64,000 nucleotides of DNA from JAAXHF01 sp963665955 (GTDB taxonomy: Bacteria > Desulfobacterota > Binatia > Bin18), in contig OZ246887.1 of NCBI GenBank assembly GCA_965231765.1, positions 2,046,001 to 2,110,000 of the forward strand, written 5' to 3'. Shown piece by piece: positions 16,893-23,934 of the stretch. Each line of letters opens with the position of its first letter. The stretch's first letter is position 1. Both the position numbers and the translations under genes were made by a program. The notes below the pieces were generated by a model. The model had not been told where the DNA came from. It searched no databases and was given only the letters and a program-made list of their open reading frames with translations.

Positions 16893-17444
16893 TTATCCGG
16901 CAGCAACCGCCTGGAGTGCTGGCCGGCCCAGTTGCAGGTGGCCAGCAATTTCAACAAATGCCGCTTCTGCTCGGGCACTAAAATCTTCCGGCGTTTCACC
17001 CGCCTTCAGATGCGGAATAACCACCAGAGGAATATCCGGCATGGCCATGGCCTTGGCCTGATCCTGGGCAGCAACAAGAAACGTATCTAACGTGACCGCA
17101 ACTGCTGGCACACCGCGCTTCCACAGTTTGACTGAGTCGAGCATACAGCCCGACGTACACGACCCTCACGCACACAGGCCGACAATGGCCTGGTGTGAAG
17201 CCGTCGCAACCTCGTCAATCAATTGCTCCGGCGACGGCCGGGTAAAAACAGGTTTACGCCAGATTTTCACCTCACTCACAGATTGGTCAGCCGCTAACAA
17301 TTCCTTCAGCCGTGCAAAGAACAAGCCCGCAATCTTGTCGCCAAAACCATTATTGACCAAGCCAATTGTTCGTCCCTCAGCATTGCTGGCCAGGGCTTTC
17401 TCTGCAAATTGGCGCCGTTCACCAACCGGACTCAACACGCGCAT
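16893..17444 (-). CDS. UGSC family selenoprotein (TGA read as Sec)
   Basis: The frame runs 183 residues if one TGA (17166..17168, codon 93) is read through. The residues around it are VGLCA, then Sec, then GSCTSGCMLDSVKL, which is the Sec-Gly-Ser-Cys motif that names the UGSC family. The N-terminal half is alpha/beta (RTIGLVNNGFGDKIAGLFFA). The C-terminal half continues in frame (KRGVPAVAVTLDTFLVAA, then PDIPLVVIPHLKAGETPEDF). AGGAG stands 6 nt before the ATG at 17444, so the upstream part is a real gene start. The molecular role of the family is not established; the U/C pair and extra Cys (LCA, SGC) point to thiol/selenol redox chemistry or metal or metalloid binding. It lies second in the five-gene operon. 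A hairpin fitting a bacterial SECIS follows the TGA. Confidence 0.85.
17136..17168 (-). promoter_or_regulatory. TGA-Sec codon and SECIS-like hairpin (UGSC)
   Basis: On the minus strand the TGA (17168..17166) is followed after 11 nt by GTCGGGC, loop TGTAT, then GCTCGAC. That is a 7-bp stem with one G-T pair. The loop starts 19 nt after the TGA and has G as its second base, which fits the rules for bacterial SECIS elements. Confidence 0.65.
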
Positions 17445-17518
17445 ACGTTCTCCTCTCTTTTTTAGGACTGAGGACTGAGTGGAAGAAAGACGCTTCCCCT
17501 GCTTTTTTTGCTCAGTCC

Positions 17519-18562
17519 TTACTGAATCTCCCTCGTCACCGCAAAACCACCCAGTCCACCCCAGCCTGGACAGACCGCCGAAAAATACGTATCCCCGCCG
17601 GCGACCATGATATGAATATCCCGTGGCCGGGCAGCAATCGGCACCAGATAGTCAGCCTTGTCCTGCTCAACCCATTTCGGCCAAAACTGACCAGCAATGC
17701 CTAGCGCATCGACCGCTTTAATATCGGCCAGGCGGGCGCGGGCATGTTCCCATACGTACACCCGGATCTCAGGTTTTGACCAGCCTTCTTCCTTAAATTG
17801 GCGGGCCTGCCAGGGGTTCAGCACAAGCAGTGTTTCTCCCATGGCATGTATATTATTACTGCCCAAGGTGCTCAGCGAACTGACAATAGAGGTCAGAATT
17901 TGCTTGACTGTACCGTAACTCAGGACAGAATGGGGTGCTTCGCAGCTGAAGACTGTCACCGCATTTTTTCCGGCTTCAATCCCCCGTTCCACATGGAATG
18001 GCTCCCACGGGTGAGCGTCTTCTTTTTCGGCAATGCAAAAACTCCACTTGCCCGGATGGGCGTGAGTCGATTTATCAACCTCACCCGGAATATTGCCACC
18101 GAGATTCCATAATATCAGCCGAATCGCCCGGCCGACCGTGCCATTGGCTCGAAAGCCACTGCCAAACACACCATCTCCAGCGTTGAAGCCAAGCTGTTTG
18201 GCAATCGGTCCATGGACGATGACGAGCGGAACACAGCTATGCGTGGTCGTTTGCACCCCATTCAGGTTGTGCTCAGGTTCAAGCATGGCCTCAAGCGCCG
18301 TAATAATGATTGGAAAATACTCCGGCCGACAGCCTGCCATAACCGCGTTGATAGCCAGCTTCTCAATCGTGGCGATGCCTTGGGCGGGCGGGATCTCACC
18401 GACTTCTTCGTCAGGCGTACGCCCTGAAGCCTGGATCATCTGCTTGACCAATTCTTCAGTCGGCGGCACGATAGCGAGCCCGTCTGTCCAGCCGCGCTCA
18501 AAAAACAACTCAACAGCAGCATGATAGTCGTCAACATCGATGGCTTCAGCACAGAAATCCAT
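17519..18562 (-). CDS. Conserved hypothetical protein, first gene of UGSC operon
   Basis: The 347-residue soluble protein is not assigned to a known function. Segments that look conserved are RGWTDGLAIVPPTEE, AVMAGCRPEYFPIIITALEA, VQTTTHSCVPLVIVHGPIA, NAGDGVFGSGFRANGTVGRA and the C-terminal IMVAGGDTYFSAVCPGWGG. The Gly-rich and Cys-containing stretches suggest an enzyme or a partner of the UGSC protein, which begins 74 nt downstream. GGAGAG 7 nt before the ATG supports the start. Its conserved operon position suggests joint function with UGSC, but this is inference. Confidence 0.75.
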   Translation of the reverse strand: MDFCAEAIDVDDYHAAVELFFERGWTDGLAIVPPTEELVKQMIQASGRTPDEEVGEIPPAQGIATIEKLAINAVMAGCRPEYFPIIITALEAMLEPEHNLNGVQTTTHSCVPLVIVHGPIAKQLGFNAGDGVFGSGFRANGTVGRAIRLILWNLGGNIPGEVDKSTHAHPGKWSFCIAEKEDAHPWEPFHVERGIEAGKNAVTVFSCEAPHSVLSYGTVKQILTSIVSSLSTLGSNNIHAMGETLLVLNPWQARQFKEEGWSKPEIRVYVWEHARARLADIKAVDALGIAGQFWPKWVEQDKADYLVPIAARPRDIHIMVAGGDTYFSAVCPGWGGLGGFAVTREIQ

Positions 18563-18655
18563 TCACACTCTCCAACTCGTTTTCCTATCCCTATGTCACC
18601 TCATCAGAGTCCGTCAAGGGTTTGCGAGAGTTCGCAAGAATTCATGAGAGACCGT

Positions 18656-18683
18656 GTGTAGGGCAGTTCGCGAACCGCCGGTG
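18656..18683. repeat. Inverted repeat, GGTTCGCGAACC type
   Basis: GGGCAGTTCGCGAACCGCC is an imperfect inverted repeat in the 170-bp gap between the MscS gene and the 347-aa gene. A better copy lies at 46484..46507. It may end transcription of the MscS operon upstream, but no T-run follows it on the minus strand. Confidence 0.4.
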
Positions 18684-18732
18684 TTCCAACCGCTCTGTAT
18701 TGTGGCTCTTGGCACAGCCATCTTTTTATCCC

Positions 18733-19881
18733 TCAGGGAGAGGGAACTGGATAATCGAGCTGTTGGGCAGGCATCTCCTGGCCAGCGCCAACACTATGAG
18801 CCAGGTGCACGGTTGAGGTCGGAAAGGCAATCTCGGCGTTATGTGTCTCAACAATCTCAATAATCCGCAGCAGCACGTCTTGCTTGACCTGATGATACTT
18901 GGCCCAGTTGGTTGTTTTGGTGAAAGTGTAGATAAAAAAGTCTAAAGACGACGAGGCGAAGGTTGTGAAATTGACCATTAGAGTGGCTTGCGTTTCAATC
19001 TCAGGATGGCTCCGCAGCATCTGTTCGACGTCCGACACAATAGCCGCCATTTTCCCGGCATCTTCGTAGCGAATACCAATCGTCTCAGAGATCCGGCGGT
19101 GATGCATGCGAGACGGATTCTCTACCGCAATCGTGCTAAACGTCGAATTCGGCACATACAAAGGTCGCTGGTCAAAGGTCCGAATCCGGGTCAACCGCCA
19201 GCCAATGTGTTCGACCGTGCCTTCCAGGTCGCGATCTGGAGACCGTATCCAGTCTCCAACCGCAAACGGTCGGTCCAGGTAGATCGTCAGGCCGCCAAAA
19301 AAATTGGCCAACAAATCTTTTGCGGCAAAACCAACCGCCAGCCCACCAATTCCACCAAAGGCCAGCACGCCAGACACGCTGAATCCCAATGTTTGCAAAA
19401 CGACAAGCGTTGCCGCGATAGTGACTGACACCCGGAGCAGCTTAGCGATCGCATCGAGCGTGGTTCGATCATACGGCTCACCAACCGCTTCACGCTGGGC
19501 AATGATACCGTCTTCACCTTGTTGAATCAGCCGGACTAAAAACCAAGCCAGTATCACAATGATGCTGACTGCCCGCACCGGATCGACCGCTTCAAAGATA
19601 ACGGCCTCCGCCTCAGAACGGATGATATCGAGGGCAAAGCCGAGGCCGACGACCAAAATCAGCACCCTCAGCGGCCTTCTTAAAGCCAGGACAACGACCT
19701 CGTCCCAATAGGCAGTATTCTTCTCAAGGCGAGCGGACAGCCGGTTCAACACGCGTCGCTGGATAAGGTTCACCAGCAAAGTCAGGAAGAGAACGACAAG
19801 GACTTGCAAAACCCAATTCTGATACCAGTCGGGCCGATGAAAGAATTCCGCTACCGTTGTGGTGAACGTCGTGATGTCCAT
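18733..19881 (-). CDS. MscS-family mechanosensitive channel
   Basis: The 382-residue inner-membrane protein has four hydrophobic segments (about 23 to 40, 66 to 85, 105 to 125, 150 to 170). The MscS pore helix follows with its Gly/Ala pattern (GVLAFGGIGGLAVGFAAKDL near residue 180), then the beta domain start GDWIRSPDRDLEGTVEHIGWR and the cytosolic vestibule. It acts as a tension-gated channel against osmotic downshock. It starts 9 nt after the LLM gene and probably shares its transcript. The C-terminal tail after residue 370 is short and Gln-rich. Confidence 0.88.
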   Translation of the reverse strand: MDITTFTTTVAEFFHRPDWYQNWVLQVLVVLFLTLLVNLIQRRVLNRLSARLEKNTAYWDEVVVLALRRPLRVLILVVGLGFALDIIRSEAEAVIFEAVDPVRAVSIIVILAWFLVRLIQQGEDGIIAQREAVGEPYDRTTLDAIAKLLRVSVTIAATLVVLQTLGFSVSGVLAFGGIGGLAVGFAAKDLLANFFGGLTIYLDRPFAVGDWIRSPDRDLEGTVEHIGWRLTRIRTFDQRPLYVPNSTFSTIAVENPSRMHHRRISETIGIRYEDAGKMAAIVSDVEQMLRSHPEIETQATLMVNFTTFASSSLDFFIYTFTKTTNWAKYHQVKQDVLLRIIEIVETHNAEIAFPTSTVHLAHSVGAGQEMPAQQLDYPVPSP

Positions 19882-19890
19882 GGCACAGGC

Positions 19891-21003
19891 TTAACTCAGC
19901 TGCGGCACAACCTGTTCAACAAAGCGCTGGAGCATTTCCTTGTCTTGTTGATACGGAAACATGGCTATGAAGTAGTCAAAACCAAGGGCCTGAAATCCGC
20001 GCAATGTCTCCGCGACTTGTTCAGGCGTGCCGGCCGTCCGTATCTTACGACCCCCTTTAATAATATCAGCCGTGCCCAACGCCTTTTCCAGATCAGCTCC
20101 GCGCGTCCTTAGTTCGGCATCATCGTCAGCTAAACAACACAGAATGAACAGAGATTTCTGGATCGTATCATAATCCCGACCAACCACGTCACAGTGACGA
20201 CGCAGCACGTCCATCTTTTTCTGCATCGCGTCCACCGCTACTCCAGGCATAGCGTTCCAACCATCGGCGTGTTGCGCCACCATGCGCAACAGCTTTTTCT
20301 CTCCCATGCCACCAATCCAGGTTTTGAGCGGCTGTTGGACCGGCTTAGGGGCACACACCGCGTTGTCCAGCTGATAATGCTCGCCCTGAAAAGACGCCCG
20401 CTCCTGAGTCCACAGTAACTTGATCAGCTGGGTGGCTTCTTCGAGCTGCGCAAGCCGAGTGCCAATCGAAGGAAAAGGAATACCATAGGCTTTATACTCG
20501 ATTTCCTTCCAGCCCGCGCCAATGCCAAATTCAAGTCGGCCATTACTCAAGTGATCAAAACTGGCCGCAACCTTGGCCAAAACGCTGGGCAGACGGTACG
20601 AGTTACAGCTGACCAACGTTCCCAAACGCAGCGTTGTCGTGACCGGTGCCAACGCTGTCAGCAGCGTCCAGGCATCCATGCAGTTACGCTGTTCGGAATG
20701 CGCATCCCAAAACAAATGGTCAGACACCCACATCGCATCAAAACCGATCCGTTCAGCCTCCTTGGCCAAGTCCACCACCTCGTTATACGAAAACCCAAAC
20801 TGGGGTTCGATCTGAATCCCGAAACGCGTCATGCGTTGGTCCTTTCTTGTCTGTTGTGCATGAGCCTGAGCAGCATGCCACCCGAGCGAACGACTCTCGA
20901 GACCAGCCGCCATTGTGGCAGCAGCACTGACCCCTTTGAGAAACCTGCGTCGGTTGAAATGCCCAGGCGTCTGCTGATCATGCCCAACTGTTCTCTTCCG
21001 CAC
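19891..21003 (-). CDS. Tat-exported LLM-class oxidoreductase
   Basis: The 370-residue protein begins with a twin-arginine signal (FNRRRFLKGVSAAATMAAG at about residues 16 to 34). It continues with an LLM/F420-type TIM barrel: FGIQIEPQFGFSYNEVVDLA, AERIGFDAMWVSDHLFWD, LRLGTLVSCNSYRLPSVLAK, and SNGRLEFGIGAGWKEIEY. The Tat signal implies export with the flavin-type cofactor already bound, as for some F420-dependent enzymes. The start is GTG at 21003 with AAGGAG before it; the Tat motif requires this upstream start. An internal ATG near residue 58 would give the cytosolic form only. Confidence 0.88.
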   Translation of the reverse strand: MRKRTVGHDQQTPGHFNRRRFLKGVSAAATMAAGLESRSLGWHAAQAHAQQTRKDQRMTRFGIQIEPQFGFSYNEVVDLAKEAERIGFDAMWVSDHLFWDAHSEQRNCMDAWTLLTALAPVTTTLRLGTLVSCNSYRLPSVLAKVAASFDHLSNGRLEFGIGAGWKEIEYKAYGIPFPSIGTRLAQLEEATQLIKLLWTQERASFQGEHYQLDNAVCAPKPVQQPLKTWIGGMGEKKLLRMVAQHADGWNAMPGVAVDAMQKKMDVLRRHCDVVGRDYDTIQKSLFILCCLADDDAELRTRGADLEKALGTADIIKGGRKIRTAGTPEQVAETLRGFQALGFDYFIAMFPYQQDKEMLQRFVEQVVPQLS

Positions 21004-21041
21004 TACCTTTTCTCCTTAAGCTGAACACTGAATACTACGAC

Positions 21042-21653
21042 CTATTCCCCCGGCGCCTCGGCCACAATCGTTTTGACGACATCCAGGAAAACATGATTGA
21101 CCTGGCGGATGCGAAAGCCGGCCTGGCGCACATTGCTGACCGTATCACGGTTGACCTCTGGTCCCAGCTTCTTTGAGAGCGGGTTCATCATATTCAGCAG
21201 CAGCTTAAACGGATAATAGCGGCTGCCGGTATGTTCAAACATCCGCAATTCGCCACCGGGTTTGAGTACCCGCTCGAGCGTCTCAAGTCCCCGAACTGGG
21301 TCTGGGACTGAGCAGAATGTACACGAGGTAAACACCTGATCAAATGTGCCATTGGGAAACGGCAAATCATGTACGTCCATCTCATGGAGTTCGATATTGC
21401 CCTGATATTGAGCCACCCTATTTTTGGCCCGCTCCAACATTTTTGAACTGATATCAATGCCGACAATATCTCGATCAGGCGGAAAAAACGGAATGTCGAG
21501 TCCAGTGCCCACAGCTAAGAACAGAATCTTACCCTGCATAGGCGAGAAAAACTCACGTTTAAACGGCTCCCAGCGCTTCTCCGGCCCATACGAACTCATA
21601 AAGTCAAATGTAGCCGCCGCATTATCCCACTTTTGTTTTGTGACGAGGTCCAT
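21042..21653 (-). CDS. Class I SAM-dependent methyltransferase
   Basis: The 203-residue enzyme has methyltransferase motif I as LFLAVGTGLDIPFF (about residues 44 to 57), acidic motif II IVGIDISSKMLERAK, motif III MDVHDLPFPNGTFDQVFTS, and LKPGGELRMFEHTG. The substrate is likely a small molecule or lipid; the motif arrangement resembles UbiE-like phospholipid or quinone methyltransferases. The ATG at 21653 is two bases after the TGA of the preceding membrane-protein gene, with GGAG upstream, so translation is probably coupled. Confidence 0.85.
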   Translation of the reverse strand: MDLVTKQKWDNAAATFDFMSSYGPEKRWEPFKREFFSPMQGKILFLAVGTGLDIPFFPPDRDIVGIDISSKMLERAKNRVAQYQGNIELHEMDVHDLPFPNGTFDQVFTSCTFCSVPDPVRGLETLERVLKPGGELRMFEHTGSRYYPFKLLLNMMNPLSKKLGPEVNRDTVSNVRQAGFRIRQVNHVFLDVVKTIVAEAPGE

Positions 21654-21655
21654 AC

Positions 21656-22036
21656 TCAGTGCTCCGTTTGCTGCGCTCCGTGTAGCATGGCATTGCTCAT
21701 CCACACGCAGACCGTTACCCCAAGCCCAAGCAGCGCGCCGATACCGACAATCGTTCCCATACTCAGCGACTGCATTGCGGCTGCCATACCGAACAGCATG
21801 CCAGCCAGCATACTGCTCAACATAGTTGGCAGCATGATTTCATGCGCTCCAAAGAGCGGGCTGAAGACAATCGGCCCGAGAAATGATACAAGCATGCCAA
21901 TCACCATACCGACGAGCATGCCAATAAGCATCGGCCAGCCCGTGCCGACAAGACTCGCTGTCGCCAGACCGGCCAGGATGCCAACGACGCTGTTGGACAG
22001 CACATCCCCCAAGAGGAAATAGAGACGCTTTTCCAT
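21656..22036 (-). CDS. Small integral membrane protein, Gly/Met-rich
   Basis: The 126-residue protein is mostly hydrophobic, with about four membrane segments: VLSNSVVGILAGLATASLVG, WPMLIGMLVGMVIGMLVSFL, IMLPTMLSSMLAGMLFGMAA and IVGIGALLGLGVTVCVWMS. The regular Gly-Met spacing suggests tight helix packing, and Met-rich faces could bind soft metals such as copper, but no charged or Cys metal ligand set is visible. GGAGGA precedes the ATG at 22036. It is the first gene of a minus-strand operon that continues with the methyltransferase, and is divergent from the formate dehydrogenase genes. Confidence 0.75.
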   Translation of the reverse strand: MEKRLYFLLGDVLSNSVVGILAGLATASLVGTGWPMLIGMLVGMVIGMLVSFLGPIVFSPLFGAHEIMLPTMLSSMLAGMLFGMAAAMQSLSMGTIVGIGALLGLGVTVCVWMSNAMLHGAQQTEH

Positions 22037-22239
22037 AGGATTGAGTCCTCCTTCCTTCCAACTTGTAGCCCTTCCCCAAAAACACGTATAGTGGCGGTAA
22101 TAATATATCGAAGCGATCCAGAGTGGGAGGAAGACGATCTCGCTTCCTCCCAAACGTTGCAATCTGGCGCAACACGCCCCTTCGGTGCTAGAGAAGAGAA
22201 GCATGCCTGAACGGTTTGCAGCAGGAACCAGGAACCCAC

Positions 22240-23934
22240 ATGGAACACACCGGCAAACAAAAGCGCAAACGTCCCAAAGGTTTACGAACCAGACCAAAAG
22301 GGCGTTCGGTTGAGACACAAGCCCTGGAAGAGGTCCAAACACTGCTCGGCGGCGAGCCCCGACGGCGCGATCTCTTGATTGAACATTTGCATAAAATCCA
22401 AGACCGCTATGGCCACTTATCTGCCGCTCACATCGTCGCCCTCGCTGATGAAATGAAACTCGCTCCAGTCGAGGTCTACGAAGTCGCCAGCTTTTATCAT
22501 CACTTCGATGTGGTCAAAGAAAACGAAACACCTCCACCCGCCTTGACCGTGCGGGTGTGTGACTCGGTCAGCTGCGAGCTGGCAGGTGCCCAAGACCTGA
22601 TCCCCTCTTTAGCGCAAACGCTCGGCAATACCGTCCGCGTCCAACGTGTCCCGTGTGTCGGTCGATGTGAAACAGCGCCAGTCGCTGTTGTGGGGCAAAA
22701 CCCGATTGGCAACGCGACGACGGAAAGCGTTCAACAAGCGGTCACCGCAAACGCGACCAGCTGCCCAACCTCGCCTGACGTCATCACATACGAAGCTTAT
22801 AAAAATGACGGCGGCTACCAACTGCTGCAAGCGTGTGTGAATGGCGAGCACGATGTTGAGTCCGTCATGCAAGCGCTTGAAGACGCTGGTCTGCGCGGTC
22901 TTGGTGGTGCAGGTTTTCCGGCCGGTCGCAAGTGGCGCATCGTGCGGGACTTCCCGGCCCCGCGTTTGCTCGCCATTAACATCGACGAAGGCGAACCCGG
23001 CACCTTTAAAGATCGCTATTATATGGAACGCGATCCGCATCGCTTTTTCGAAGGCATGCTGATCGCCGCTTGGGCCGTCGGGATCGACGCAGTCTACATT
23101 TATATACGAGATGAATACCCGGCCTGCATCCAGACCTTTAAAAATGAAATCGCCGCCTTGCAAGCCACTCCCCCCTCCTTGCGTCCCCTGCCCCAAATTC
23201 ATGTTCGACGCGGGGCAGGAGCTTACATCTGTGGCGAAGAGTCAGGCATGATCGAATCCATCGAAGGCAACCGCGGCATGCCGCGGTTGCGTCCACCGTA
23301 TGTGGCTGAAGTTGGTTTATTTGGGCGACCGACCTTGGAACATAATTTTGAGACGCTCTTTTGGGTCCGCGATATCGTGGAGAAAGGCCCGGATTGGTTT
23401 GCCAGCCAAGGCCGCAACGGCCGCAAAGGACTGCGGTCGTTCTCTGTCAGTGGCCGAGTGAATAAACCCGGCGTTCATCTCGCTCCGGCGGGTATCACCC
23501 TGCATGAACTCATTGATGAATATTGTGGAGGCATGCTGCCGGGCCATACGCTGTACGGCTATTTCCCGGGTGGGGCATCGGGCGGTATTCTCCCGGCTTC
23601 CTTGGCTGATGTCCCGCTTGACTTTGATACGCTCCAACCCCACGGCTGTTTCATTGGTTCGGCCGCCGTTATCGTCCTGTCAGACAAAGACAGTGCCAGA
23701 GCAGTCGCGCTGAATGCCGTGCGTTTCTTTTCACATGAGTCGTGCGGCAAATGTACACCCTGTCGAGTTGGGACGACAAAGGCAGCTGGCCTGATGGAGC
23801 AGCAGCGCTGGGACGTACCGCTCTTAGAAGAGCTGGCACAAGTCATGGGCGATGCCTCAATCTGTGGTCTTGGCCAAGCTGCTCCCAATCCGCTCCTGAA
23901 TGTTATCAAATATTTTCCAGAGGAGATTTCCTAA
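22240..23934 (+). CDS. NAD-linked formate dehydrogenase, NuoE/NuoF-type fused subunit
   Basis: The 564-residue protein joins two modules. Residues about 20 to 180 are NuoE-like, with the [2Fe-2S] cysteines in CDSVSCELAG and CVGRCETAP. The rest is NuoF-like, with RGLGGAGFPAGRKW (NADH site), NIDEGEPGTFKDRY (FMN site) and ESCGKCTPCRVGT for a [4Fe-4S] cluster. Together they pass electrons from the catalytic subunit to NAD+. The ATG at 22240 is preferred to the TTG at 22216. The stop codon overlaps the ATG of the alpha gene. A basic N-terminal tail of about 25 residues (KQKRKRPKGLRTRPKG) is unusual. Confidence 0.9.
   Translation: MEHTGKQKRKRPKGLRTRPKGRSVETQALEEVQTLLGGEPRRRDLLIEHLHKIQDRYGHLSAAHIVALADEMKLAPVEVYEVASFYHHFDVVKENETPPPALTVRVCDSVSCELAGAQDLIPSLAQTLGNTVRVQRVPCVGRCETAPVAVVGQNPIGNATTESVQQAVTANATSCPTSPDVITYEAYKNDGGYQLLQACVNGEHDVESVMQALEDAGLRGLGGAGFPAGRKWRIVRDFPAPRLLAINIDEGEPGTFKDRYYMERDPHRFFEGMLIAAWAVGIDAVYIYIRDEYPACIQTFKNEIAALQATPPSLRPLPQIHVRRGAGAYICGEESGMIESIEGNRGMPRLRPPYVAEVGLFGRPTLEHNFETLFWVRDIVEKGPDWFASQGRNGRKGLRSFSVSGRVNKPGVHLAPAGITLHELIDEYCGGMLPGHTLYGYFPGGASGGILPASLADVPLDFDTLQPHGCFIGSAAVIVLSDKDSARAVALNAVRFFSHESCGKCTPCRVGTTKAAGLMEQQRWDVPLLEELAQVMGDASICGLGQAAPNPLLNVIKYFPEEIS

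Noticed and set aside
11638..17168. TGA read as tryptophan throughout (alternative genetic code)
   Set aside because: Many genes in the window end at TGA with normal family lengths (for example the dynamin genes and CoA-transferase A itself), so TGA is a regular stop codon here. Only specific TGAs with hairpins look recoded.
23742..23933. Upstream extension of the formate dehydrogenase alpha frame
   Set aside because: It lies entirely inside the beta-subunit gene in another frame, and the ATG at 23934 with GAGGAG upstream gives the expected N-terminus.
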